Positions 25,801 to 33,296 of a stretch of DNA of 64,000 bases are shown in pieces. Numbering within the stretch: the stretch's first letter is position 1; each line of letters opens with the position of its first letter. A program made the position numbers and the translations under genes. The notes beneath the pieces were generated by a model. That model saw only the letters and a list, made by a program, of their open reading frames with translations. It was not told where the DNA came from and did not search any database. Source of the stretch: Fibrobacter sp. (GTDB lineage Bacteria; Fibrobacterota; Fibrobacteria; Fibrobacterales; Fibrobacteraceae); contig JAKSIF010000007.1 in NCBI GenBank assembly GCA_024398965.1, positions 1-64,000 of the forward strand. Reading direction: 5' to 3'.

Positions 25801-27301
25801 TCTGGCTCAGTTGATCTACGACCTTCGTAACTCCAACCCCAAGGCCCGTGTTTCCGTGAAGTTGGTTTCCGAAGTGGGTGTGGGTACGGTTGCTGCAGGT
25901 GTGGCTAAGGCTCACGCAGACGTGGTCCTCATTTCTGGCCACGACGGTGGTACCGGTGCATCTCCGCTTACCTCCATCAAGCATGCCGGTCTTCCTTGGG
26001 AATTGGGCATTGCCGAAGCTGAACAGACTCTCGTCTTGAACGACCTCCGTGGCCGCGTGAAGCTCCAGGTGGATGGCCAGTTGAAGACTGGTCGAGACGT
26101 TGTGATCGCAGCCCTCCTTGGTGCAGAAGAATTCGGTTTTGCAACCAACCTGCTGGCAAGCCTTGGCTGTATCATGGACCGTAAGTGCCATACCAACCAG
26201 TGCCCCATGGGCCTCGCAACTCAGGATCCGGAACTTCGCAAGCACTTCAAGGGCAAGCCGGAATACGTTGAAAACTTCCTGTACTTCATCGCTGACGAAA
26301 TCCGCGAAATCCTCGCAAGCCTTGGTCTCAAGAGCCTTGACGAAGCCTGCGGCCGTAGCGACCTCCTTGACATGAATTCTGCAATCGAATTCTACAAGGC
26401 CAAGAAACTGGACTTCAGCAAGATCTTCGCCTCTGTTGACGCCGGTAACGGTAAGGAACAGATCAAGAAGCACGACCCGAACTATGTTCCTGAAGAACTG
26501 GTGAACTTCGACCGTCGCGAACTCCTGCCTTTCGTACAGGATACCCTGAAGACTGGCAAGCCGGTAGAAATTTCCGCCATGATCCACAACGTGGATCGTA
26601 CCGTGGGTACCGAACTTTCTGGCGAAGTGGATGAACACTTTGGTGCAAAGGGCCTGCCGGAAGATACTATCAAGGTTCACCTGCAGGGTGTGGCCGGCCA
26701 GAGCTTTGGCGCCTTCCTTGCACCGGGTATCACTCTTGATATCGAAGGTGAAGTCAACGACTTCATGGGCAAGGGTTTGAGCGGTGGTAAGATTATCGTT
26801 CGTCCGTCCAAGAACGCATCCTTCAAGGCTGAAGACAACGTCATCGCCGGTAACGTTATCGGTTACGGTGGTACCAGCGGTAAGGTGTTCATCAACGGTC
26901 TCGCTGGCGAACGCTTTGGTATCCGTAACTCTGGTATGCTGCTTGTTACCGAAGGTGTGGGCGACCATGGTTGCGAATACATGACTGGTGGCCGCGTGGT
27001 TGTTCTCGGTCGCGTAGGCGTGAACTTCGCTGCAGGTATGACTGGTGGCTTTGCTTACATCTACGATGAAACCGGTCACTTCGACTTGAGCTGCAATGTG
27101 GATTCCGTTGACCTGGAAAGCGTTCTCCCGGGTACCGAAAGCGAAACTGAATTGCTTGACATCATCAAGCAGCATGTGGAAGCTACCGGTTCCGAAAAGG
27201 GGCGCCGCATTCTCGAAGACTGGAACAATTCTCGTCCGAAGTTCGTGAAGGTCTTCCCGGTGGAATACCGCAACGCTCTCGCAAAGCAGGCTGCTAAGTA
27301 A
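22835..27301 (+). CDS. gltB: glutamate synthase large subunit
   Basis: 1488 residues. It transfers the glutamine amide to 2-oxoglutarate, making two glutamates, and pairs with glutamine synthetase in ammonia assimilation. The class II amidotransferase nucleophile is Cys16 (EHDACGVG) after a short propeptide. The central FMN/2-oxoglutarate region has KPGEGGQLPAHKV and SGHDGGTGASPL; the 3Fe-4S cysteines appear in CIMDRKCHTNQCPMG. The C-terminal beta-helix has GGTSGKVFINGLAGERFG. ATG 22835 is chosen over the upstream in-frame start at 22748 because of the AAGGA site, the sigma-54 promoter position and the family start MKAQALYNPANEHDACG. Confidence 0.96.
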   Translation: MKAQALYNPANEHDACGVGLVANINNIASHQIVLQGITVLKRLMHRGAAGGDPETGDGAGLLLSMPHKFFRKIYSDLPERYGVAMVFVDNSVAAESYDAKIKELAAAEGCPVIHVREVPVDPSAIGRTARETLPHIRQYFFDGSAIATSAQDKDGEGYNPFELKLYVLRRQIEKACESVYVCSCSSRTIVYKGLLLAIQIEAFYKDLNDSDFESPIALVHQRYSTNTFPTWPLAHPFRYLAHNGEINTLRGNLNSLKAREPHLKSERFGEDLQKLLPLISAGQSDSASLDNMFELLVAAGRSLPHAILMMMPQAWGAKHYMGRDVRGFFEYESMLMEPWDGPAAVAFSDGINAGAILDRNGLRPARYTLCKDGLFVMASETGVLDINDADVEEKGRLKPGEIIYLDIENHRILKNAEMKAFVARSKPYRRWVAENKMSVRGLFSEINPSDVPDDLLIQQKRFGYSAEDLSVILQPMAKNGQEPIGSMGNDAALAVLSDKPQPLFNYFKQLFAQVTNPPIDPIREELVMSLTTYIGNHGNILEETPEQAHLIKIPRPIVTEDEIKHFENIGDKSFKAKVLKMQFPMGGNGEVLEAALQNLAGDAVRAVQEGFNIIVLSDKDVDWGYVPMPSLLATAAVNRTLVEAGVRPEIGLIVQSGEVREVMHFALLLGYGATVINPYLAFQSITNMCHTGELDVGPVTAAANYVKAVDKGLLKIMSKMGISTLRSYRSAQIFEAVGLNHEIIEKFLPGTASRIEGIGLAEIAQEVEQRNNISLKDASPILKEGGQYKFRKDGEMHLWTPQSLGAFRQAVQLGDYAKFKTYSKLIDDQSQRLATLRGLFKFKETTPIDISEVESRESIIKHFVAGAMSLGSLSPEAHEAIAIAMNRNGAMSNCGEGGEDPDRDTPAANGDVRSSAIRQIASGRFGVTIDYLRKAKDLQIKMAQGAKPGEGGQLPAHKVNEFVARIRHSIPNVSLISPPPHHDIYSIEDLAQLIYDLRNSNPKARVSVKLVSEVGVGTVAAGVAKAHADVVLISGHDGGTGASPLTSIKHAGLPWELGIAEAEQTLVLNDLRGRVKLQVDGQLKTGRDVVIAALLGAEEFGFATNLLASLGCIMDRKCHTNQCPMGLATQDPELRKHFKGKPEYVENFLYFIADEIREILASLGLKSLDEACGRSDLLDMNSAIEFYKAKKLDFSKIFASVDAGNGKEQIKKHDPNYVPEELVNFDRRELLPFVQDTLKTGKPVEISAMIHNVDRTVGTELSGEVDEHFGAKGLPEDTIKVHLQGVAGQSFGAFLAPGITLDIEGEVNDFMGKGLSGGKIIVRPSKNASFKAEDNVIAGNVIGYGGTSGKVFINGLAGERFGIRNSGMLLVTEGVGDHGCEYMTGGRVVVLGRVGVNFAAGMTGGFAYIYDETGHFDLSCNVDSVDLESVLPGTESETELLDIIKQHVEATGSEKGRRILEDWNNSRPKFVKVFPVEYRNALAKQAAK

Positions 27302-27336
27302 GTTCAACTTTACGATGATTGCGAAACCTATTCGCG

Positions 27337-27408
27337 TGTCATCCTGAATGGAAGCCCAAAGGGCTGGAATGAAGGATCTAGATTCTTCACTTCGTTCAGA
27401 ATGACACT
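27337..27408. repeat. REP-like inverted element between gltB and gltD
   Basis: GTCATCCTGAATG at the left mirrors CGTTCAGAATGAC at the right, with an internal AGCCCaaaGGGCT hairpin and the GATTCTTCACTTCG word. It is related to the elements at 13268 and 29912. It may act as a partial terminator or RNA-stability element between gltB and gltD. Confidence 0.65.
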
Positions 27409-27464
27409 CAAGATGGGTTTCGCTGTTGTCGCTTCTTTTTAACGCACTTTAAAAGGATTAAATT

Positions 27465-28817
27465 ATGGCTTTAGTACAAAGAATTCAGGACGTGTACCGC
27501 CCCGTAGAAGAACGCGTTAAGGACTTGAAGGAAGTTGAACGCCTCTTCACGGAAGAAGAAATCAAGGCTCAGGCTGGCCGCTGCGCAGACTGTGGCATTC
27601 CCTTCTGCCATGGAGCAGGCTGCCCTCTGGGTAACCTCATTCCCGAATTTAACACTGCAGTTGCTGCAGGTGATCTTCGCAAGGGTTACGATATCATTAG
27701 CAAGACCGCCTTCTTCCCGGAATTTACCGGCCGGGTTTGCCCCGCCCTTTGCGAAGCAAGCTGCACCCGCCAGCTGAACGATGACGCCGTCATGGTTCGC
27801 CAGGTGGAAAAGTACATGATCGAAACCGCCTTCAAGGAAGGCTGGGTGGAACAACCTGCCGCTGCCCCCAACGGCAAGACCGTTGCCGTGATCGGTGGTG
27901 GTCCTGCAGGCCTCTTTGCTGCAGAAGCTTTGCGCCGCAAGGGTTACGCTGTAACCGTTTACGAAAAGAAGCCCAAGGTGGGCGGCCTTCTCCGTTACGG
28001 CATTCCCAACTGGAAGCTGGAAAAGGAAATCATTGACCGTCGCGTGGCACTTCTTGAAGCCGCCGGCATCAAGTTTGTCTGCAATTGCGAAATCGGCAAG
28101 GATATTTCTGCCGAATACATCCGTAAGAATTTTGACTACCTGTTCCTGGCCATCGGTACTCCCAACGCTCGCGACTTGAACATTCCTGGCCGCGATGCCG
28201 AAGGTATTTACCTCGCTTTGGATTTCTTGCACGGTTCCGACCCGCAAAATCCTGAAAAGTACAGCGCCAAGGGCAAGAAGGTCCTGATTATTGGCGGTGG
28301 CGACACCGGTAACGACTGCGTGGGTAAATCTCTCCGTGAAGGCTGCAAGAGCGTGCTCCAGGTGGAATTTATGCCCAAGCCTCCTGAAGAACGTTCCCCG
28401 TCCACTCCGTGGCCCGATTGGCCGTACATGCTGCGCACCAGCTACGCCCATCACGAAGGTGGCGAACGCCGCTGGAATGTGTCCTCCAAGCAGTTCATTG
28501 TGAAGGATGGCAAGGTTGCTGGCGTTGAAGCCGTGAAGGTGGAATGGGAAATGGCCCCCAACGGCCGCCCCATCAAGCCCAACGAAGTTCCCAATTCTAC
28601 AGAAATCATCGACGCTGACTTGGTGGTTTTGGCAATGGGCTTCACTGGCGTTCCTGCCGACGGCATCGTGAAGGATCTGGGCCTCGAGCTGACTCCGCGT
28701 ACCGCAATCATTCAGGATCCGTCCCGCAATATCTACGCTGTAGGTGACTGCGCTAACGGCGCTTCCCTGGTGGTTCGCGCCATGGCCGACGCAAAGGCAA
28801 AGGTGGCTAAGCTTTAG
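27465..28817 (+). CDS. gltD: glutamate synthase small subunit
   Basis: 450 residues. It supplies electrons from NAD(P)H to GltB. N-terminal Fe-S cysteines are seen in CADCGIPFCHGAGCPLGNL (about 39-57) and RVCPALCEASC. The FAD-binding motif is VIGGGPAGLFAAEAL (about 142-156) and the NAD(P) motif is IIGGGDTGNDC (about 275-285). The C-terminal second FAD segment is IYAVGDCANGASLVVRAM. It follows gltB by 163 bp containing a REP-like element and is probably transcribed with it. A GGATTAAAT start region precedes the ATG. Confidence 0.96.
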   Translation: MALVQRIQDVYRPVEERVKDLKEVERLFTEEEIKAQAGRCADCGIPFCHGAGCPLGNLIPEFNTAVAAGDLRKGYDIISKTAFFPEFTGRVCPALCEASCTRQLNDDAVMVRQVEKYMIETAFKEGWVEQPAAAPNGKTVAVIGGGPAGLFAAEALRRKGYAVTVYEKKPKVGGLLRYGIPNWKLEKEIIDRRVALLEAAGIKFVCNCEIGKDISAEYIRKNFDYLFLAIGTPNARDLNIPGRDAEGIYLALDFLHGSDPQNPEKYSAKGKKVLIIGGGDTGNDCVGKSLREGCKSVLQVEFMPKPPEERSPSTPWPDWPYMLRTSYAHHEGGERRWNVSSKQFIVKDGKVAGVEAVKVEWEMAPNGRPIKPNEVPNSTEIIDADLVVLAMGFTGVPADGIVKDLGLELTPRTAIIQDPSRNIYAVGDCANGASLVVRAMADAKAKVAKL

Positions 28818-28820
28818 CCA

Positions 28821-28873
28821 ATTATGAATTACGAATTATGAGTTATTCGTAATTAGTAACTCATAATTCAATT
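28821..28873. repeat. heptamer-array element after gltD
   Basis: ATTATGA, ATTACGA, ATTATGA, GTTATT, then the inverted series CGTAATT, AGTAACT, CATAATT. It begins 4 nt after the gltD stop. A hairpin GCATCAAA/TTTGATGC follows at 28874-28905. Confidence 0.7.
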
Positions 28874-28931
28874 GCATCAAAGGCGACGTTGTCGCATTTG
28901 ATGCGCCAAGACTTCCTTGTGTGAAAACACG

Positions 28932-28961
28932 GATCGCCGACGGGTAAAACCGCCGGCGATC
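28932..28961. terminator. terminator between gltD and DJ-1 family gene
   Basis: GATCGCCG-a-CGG pairs with CCG-c-CGGCGATC around GTAAAA, followed by TTAATTTTA. It lies between convergent genes. Confidence 0.75.
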
Positions 28962-29036
28962 TTAATTTTATTGGCTAGAAAAGCAGATTTGCTTTTTGAT
29001 TTCGCGGGAATTTTAGCGAAAATTTTAGTGAGGATT

Positions 29037-29582
29037 TTAGCGGGCGACGACTTGATTGCGAATCTTTTCAGAGTTGGCGCGGTCGGTTGCCTGAGCCAGG
29101 CATTCGAAGGCGAATTCTTCGGCGGTGCCTGCGCCGCGGCTGGTGATGACGTTGCCGTCTACCACAACGCGGTCGGTAAGGAACTGCTTGCAGTCCAGTT
29201 CCACTTCGCAGCCTGGGAAACAGGTGCAGGTTCTGTTCTTGAGGAGGCCTGCTTGGGAAAGCACCAGGGGCGCGGCGCAAATGGCAAATATCCATTTGCC
29301 AGCGGCGTCAAAGCTCTTGAGAACTTCCGCCACTGCGGAAGATGACTTCAGGTTCTTGACGCCGGGACCGCCGCCGGGGAGGCAGACTGCGTCGTAGTCG
29401 GCGAGGTTTACATCCTTCAAAAGAACGTTTGCCTTGATAGCAAGACCGTGAGCGCCTACAACATCCAGGCTGTCGCTGATAGAAGCCAAGGCTACATTCA
29501 GGCCGCCGCGCTGCCAGTAGTCAAAGGGGGTGACGAATTCGGTTTCTTCAAAACCATTTGCCATCAAGAAAAGAACGTTCAT
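29037..29582 (-). CDS. DJ-1/PfpI family protein
   Basis: 181 residues, full length for the DJ-1 family. The conserved Glu lies in MANGFEETEF (about 8-17), the nucleophile-elbow Cys in AICAAPLVLSQAGLL (about 103), and the GGGPGVKNL loop precedes it. Family members are glyoxalases/deglycases or stress proteins, and some are labelled thiazole-synthesis proteins; the exact activity cannot be told. The 387-bp upstream region holds three 36-bp palindromes and no other gene. Confidence 0.85.
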   Translation of the reverse strand: MNVLFLMANGFEETEFVTPFDYWQRGGLNVALASISDSLDVVGAHGLAIKANVLLKDVNLADYDAVCLPGGGPGVKNLKSSSAVAEVLKSFDAAGKWIFAICAAPLVLSQAGLLKNRTCTCFPGCEVELDCKQFLTDRVVVDGNVITSRGAGTAEEFAFECLAQATDRANSEKIRNQVVAR

Positions 29583-29681
29583 TAGGTACCTCTGTTTTTG
29601 CTGCTAAAATAACAAATGCTGGACAGAAATCGAGTAGTCTTTGAAATTTGAACGTTTGAAAGGGTCGTTTTCGCGAAAATG

Positions 29682-29896
29682 TGTCACCAAATCCAAGAAA
29701 ATGTGTGTTTAGTGACAGAAATTTCAAACAAAGTAATTAAAAATGGCGGGTTGTTTGTTAGTTGTAATAAAAAAAGACTCTTTGTTTGTCACTAATTAGG
29801 TCTTTTTGATGATTTGGTGATAAAACTTTTAAAGCTGCTTTGCAGACAAAGTAAAAATCGTGTCACTAAACTTAGAGAAATTCACGTTTAGTGACA
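29682..29896. repeat. three 36-bp palindromes of identical geometry
   Basis: Each is two 10-nt arms separated by 16 nt. 29682-29717: TGTCACCAAA and TTTAGTGACA. 29787-29822: TGTCACTAAT and TTTGGTGATA. 29861-29896: TGTCACTAAA and TTTAGTGACA (perfect). Centres are 105 and 74 bp apart, close to 10 and 7 helical turns. Inner sequences are not conserved. They occupy the gap between sufB (3' end) and the DJ-1 gene (5' end). Confidence 0.8.
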
Positions 29897-29911
29897 AAAA
29901 ACATGGAAATA

Positions 29912-29936
29912 GATCCTTCGCTTCGCTCAGGATGAC
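29912..29936. repeat. REP-like dispersed element, second copy
   Basis: Identical 25-bp core to 13268-13292, followed by a partial second copy (CGCTCAGGATGACACG, 29946-29961), just 3' of sufB. Confidence 0.75.
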
Positions 29937-29969
29937 GCGTGGGGGCGCTCAGGATGACACGCGGGTGAT

Positions 29970-31385
29970 TTACCCTACGGAGTGTTCCAACTTCAAAGTC
30001 AACAGCTGGCGGGCTTCGGTAGCGAATTCGCCAGGCAGTTCCTTGAACACGTCCTTGCAGAAGCCGCCCACCATAGCCTGGATGGCGTCTTCGCGCTTGA
30101 TGCCGCGGCTCTCGAAATAGAACAGCTGGTCTTCGCTGATGCGGCTGGTGGTTGCTTCGTGTTCGGTCTGTGCAGTACCGTTAGCGACAGTAATGTAGGG
30201 GAAGGTGTGGGCGGCGCTCTTGTCGCCAACAAGCATGCTATCGCACTGGGTGTAGTTGCGAGCCCCTGTGGCAGACTTGCGGATAGAAACTTCGCCGCGG
30301 TAGGCATTGCTGGAATTGTCGGCGCTGATACCTTTCGAGATGATTGTGCTCTTGGTGTTCTTACCGATGTGGATCATCTTGGTACCGGTATCGGCCTGCA
30401 TGTGGCCGTTGGTCAATGCCACACTGTAGAATTCACCGACGGAGTTGTCGCCTACCAGCACGCAGCTGGGGTACTTCCAGGTGATGGCGGAACCGGTTTC
30501 TACCTGGGTCCAGCTGATGCGGCTGTTCTTGCCGGCGCACTTGCCGCGCTTGGTCACAAAGTTGTAGACGCCACCTGCGCCAGTCTCGCGGTCGCCGGCG
30601 TACCAGTTCTGCACGGTGCTGTACTTGATCTTGGCGTTTTCGTTGGCCACCAGTTCCACGATGGCGGAGTGCAGCTGCTTGCTGCTGAATTCCGGAGCGG
30701 TGCAGCCTTCCAGGTAGCTGACTTCAGCGCCGTCGTCGGCGATAATCAGGGTGCGTTCAAACTGGCCAGCTTCCTTGTTGTTGATGCGGAAGTAGGTGGA
30801 CAGGTCCATGGGACACTTGACTCCAGCGGGAATGTAGACGAAGCTACCGTCACCAAAGACGGCGCTGTTCAAGGCTGCAAAGTAGTTGTCGCCTGCGGGA
30901 ACCACGCTGCCCAGGTACTGTTCGATCAGTTCCGGATATTCCTTGATGGCGTCGGAAATGCTGCAGAAGATGATGCCCATTTCCATGAGCTTCTTCTTGT
31001 GGCTGGTATAAATACTGACGGAGTCGAATACGGCGTCCACGGCAACGTTTGCCAGACGCTTCTGTTCGTCCAGAGGAATGCCCAGCTTTTCGAAGGTGGC
31101 CAGAAGTTCCGGGTCCACGTCTTCGATTTTTTCGTGAGACTTCTTGTTCTTGGGGGCGGAATAGTAGACGATGTCCTGCAGGTCCACAGGGGCAAAGTTC
31201 AGTTCGCCCCACTTGGGCTGCTCCATGGTCAAGAGCTTTTCGTAGGCCTTCAGGCGAAAATCCAGCATGAACTGAGGTTCGCCGCGGAGAGCGCTGGCTC
31301 GACGGATGACGTCTTCGTTAAGGCCCTTTTCGAAAGAGTCGTTCTCGATATCCGTAACAAAACCGTACTTGTAGTTTTCGCTCAT
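29970..31385 (-). CDS. sufB: Fe-S cluster assembly protein SufB
   Basis: 471 residues from ATG 31385 (the upstream TTG at 31397 has no better support). SufB forms the SufBCD scaffold on which Fe-S clusters are built. Typical segments are [53 protein letters not shown] and [18 protein letters not shown] near the C-terminus. Normal neighbours sufC, sufD and sufS are absent on both sides, so it stands alone here; the rest of the system must be elsewhere. It is divergent from the NSS transporter gene. Confidence 0.95.
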   Translation of the reverse strand: MSENYKYGFVTDIENDSFEKGLNEDVIRRASALRGEPQFMLDFRLKAYEKLLTMEQPKWGELNFAPVDLQDIVYYSAPKNKKSHEKIEDVDPELLATFEKLGIPLDEQKRLANVAVDAVFDSVSIYTSHKKKLMEMGIIFCSISDAIKEYPELIEQYLGSVVPAGDNYFAALNSAVFGDGSFVYIPAGVKCPMDLSTYFRINNKEAGQFERTLIIADDGAEVSYLEGCTAPEFSSKQLHSAIVELVANENAKIKYSTVQNWYAGDRETGAGGVYNFVTKRGKCAGKNSRISWTQVETGSAITWKYPSCVLVGDNSVGEFYSVALTNGHMQADTGTKMIHIGKNTKSTIISKGISADNSSNAYRGEVSIRKSATGARNYTQCDSMLVGDKSAAHTFPYITVANGTAQTEHEATTSRISEDQLFYFESRGIKREDAIQAMVGGFCKDVFKELPGEFATEARQLLTLKLEHSVG

Positions 31386-31469
31386 TATATCCGCCAAATT
31401 GCAATTTTACGGGCTAAATATAGAAATTTTATTATCTTTCAAACATCATATTAAGAGGATGACATTATT

Positions 31470-32876
31470 ATGAGTCAACGCGAAAGTTTTGGTTCCCGCC
31501 TTGGTTTTATCCTGATTGCCGCAGGTTGTGCAATCGGTATCGGTAACGTTTGGCGTTTCCCCTTTATCACCGGTCAGTACGGCGGTGCCGCCTTTGTTTT
31601 AATCTACCTGTTCTTCCTGGTGATTCTCGGTTTGCCGGCACTCATTGCTGAATTTTCTAACGGTCGCGCCAGTAAGCGTGGCGTAGCCCGCTCTTTCGAT
31701 GAACTTGAACCTGCAGGAACCAAGTGGCACTATGCCAAGTTCCCCATGATTGCCGGTAACTACCTGCTCATGATGTTCTATACCACAGTGGCTGGCTGGA
31801 TGATGTACTACTTCTTCCGCATGACCTTCGTTGGTGACCTTCAGGGAAAGTCTCCCGCCGAAGTGGGCGAGGCCTTCGGTACTATGCTGGGCGATGCCGG
31901 CATTCAGTCCGGATGGATGATTGTTGCTACCCTCCTTGGCCTTGGCATTGTTTCTCTCGGCTTGCAGAAGGGCGTGGAACGCATTACCAAGTGGATGATG
32001 TCCCTGCTGTTTGTAATTATGATAGCTCTTGCCGTTCGTGCTGTGACTCTCCCTGGTGCAGAAGAAGGTCTCAAGTTCTACTTGCTGCCGGACTTTAACC
32101 GCCTTATGGAAAAGGGAATCAATGAAGTTGTGTTTGCCGCCATGGGCCAGGCTTTCTTTACCTTGAGCATCGGTATCGGCTCTATGTCCATTCTCGGTAG
32201 CTACATCAACAAGAAACACACCTTGGCTAAGGAAGCGGTGAATATCTGCGCCCTGGATACCTTGGTTGCCTTGCTTGCCGGCCTTATCATTATTCCTAGC
32301 TGCTTTGCCTTTAACGTAGAACCGGGTGCAGGTCCGGGCCTCGTGTTCGTGACCCTTCCCAACATCTTTGCTCAGATGCCTGCAGGCCGTTTCTTCGGTT
32401 CAGCCTTCTTCCTGTTCATGAGTTTTGCTGCACTCTCCACCTTGGTGGCTGTGTTTGAAAACATCATTTCCTTCTGGATGGACTTGAAGGGCTACAAGCG
32501 TAAGAAGGTGGTTGCGGTCAATATCTTCGCAATCATCATTCTGTCCTTGCCTTGCGCACTTGGCTTTAATGCCTGGTCTAGTTTCGAACCTTTTGGCCCG
32601 GGCAGCTGCGTTCTTGACTTGGAAGACTTCCTGGTTTCCAACACCTTGCTCCCGCTGGGTTCCCTGTTCTTCGTTGTATTCTGTAACTCCCGCTATGGCT
32701 GGGGACAGGACAAGTTCTACGAAGAAGTCAATACCGGTAAGGGATTCAAGTTCCCCGCAAACAAGTTTGTCCGCTTCTACATCAAGTGGGTTCTGCCCAT
32801 TATCGTACTGGTCATCTTTGCCCAGGGTTATCTGCAGAAGTTTGCCCCGGAACTTTCCGCAAAGATCTTCGGTTAG
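31470..32876 (+). CDS. sodium-dependent NSS-family transporter
   Basis: 468 residues with about 11-12 membrane segments. The NSS (SNF) signature is near the N-terminus (GCAIGIGNVWRFPFITGQYG, residues 19-38), forming the Na+/substrate site, and EFSNGRASKRG follows helix 2. NSS proteins co-transport amino acids or other amines with Na+; the substrate is not readable. An AAGAGGA site precedes ATG 31470. A 55-residue membrane peptide gene follows 90 bp downstream. Confidence 0.92.
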   Translation: MSQRESFGSRLGFILIAAGCAIGIGNVWRFPFITGQYGGAAFVLIYLFFLVILGLPALIAEFSNGRASKRGVARSFDELEPAGTKWHYAKFPMIAGNYLLMMFYTTVAGWMMYYFFRMTFVGDLQGKSPAEVGEAFGTMLGDAGIQSGWMIVATLLGLGIVSLGLQKGVERITKWMMSLLFVIMIALAVRAVTLPGAEEGLKFYLLPDFNRLMEKGINEVVFAAMGQAFFTLSIGIGSMSILGSYINKKHTLAKEAVNICALDTLVALLAGLIIIPSCFAFNVEPGAGPGLVFVTLPNIFAQMPAGRFFGSAFFLFMSFAALSTLVAVFENIISFWMDLKGYKRKKVVAVNIFAIIILSLPCALGFNAWSSFEPFGPGSCVLDLEDFLVSNTLLPLGSLFFVVFCNSRYGWGQDKFYEEVNTGKGFKFPANKFVRFYIKWVLPIIVLVIFAQGYLQKFAPELSAKIFG

Positions 32877-32966
32877 TTTTGTTGAAACTTTTGTTTTGTT
32901 GATGTCAAAAATTGACGTTATGTTGGTTCTATATTTACTGTTGAAAAAGAAAAAGGAATCAACATC

Positions 32967-33134
32967 ATGCACAATATCTTAAATCTCTCCACCAATAAGA
33001 CCCTCTTCGCCGTTCTCATGGCTCTTACTCCCGCAATTTTCGCAGCTATGCTCCTGGGGTCAGAAAGTGTTGCCGCCGCTGCCGCAGTATCTGTAGCCTA
33101 CGCCAGCGTTGTCATTGGAGAACGCATGGAATAA
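32967..33134 (+). CDS. small membrane protein, unknown
   Basis: 55 residues from ATG 32967 with AAAGGA upstream. Two hydrophobic stretches (TLFAVLMALTPAIFAAMLLG and an Ala/Val-rich segment) leave short polar ends. Some NSS transporters (MetP) have a ~60-residue hydrophobic partner (MetS), and this gene's place after an NSS gene is suggestive, but no sequence match is claimed. A long hairpin terminator follows. Confidence 0.65.
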   Translation: MHNILNLSTNKTLFAVLMALTPAIFAAMLLGSESVAAAAAVSVAYASVVIGERME

Positions 33135-33161
33135 CTTTGTTCGTGTCACAATTACTCTTGG

Positions 33162-33222
33162 AATCCACTGTTTTAGCAAGGATGGGCGAAACCATAGCTT
33201 TGCTGCGGTGGATTTTTTTTTG
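33162..33222 (+). terminator. terminator after small membrane gene
   Basis: AATCCAC (33162) pairs with GTGGATT (33208), enclosing an inner AGCAA/TTGCT-type stem, and is followed by eight T. Confidence 0.7.
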
Positions 33223-33296
33223 TTTTCACAAAGACGGCTTAGAATAATGTTACATTTTGTAAGGATGTTATAAGATCTGCTTATTCAGGATATTAT

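Noticed and set aside
29682-29896. CRISPR array from the three 36-bp repeats
   Set aside because: Only the 10-nt arms are conserved, the intervals are 69 and 38 bp, and no cas gene is nearby.
33250-33262. TTACATTTTGTAA as another nitrogen-activator site
   Set aside because: Half-sites are separated by 3 nt rather than 5, and there is no sigma-54 promoter before the FecR gene.
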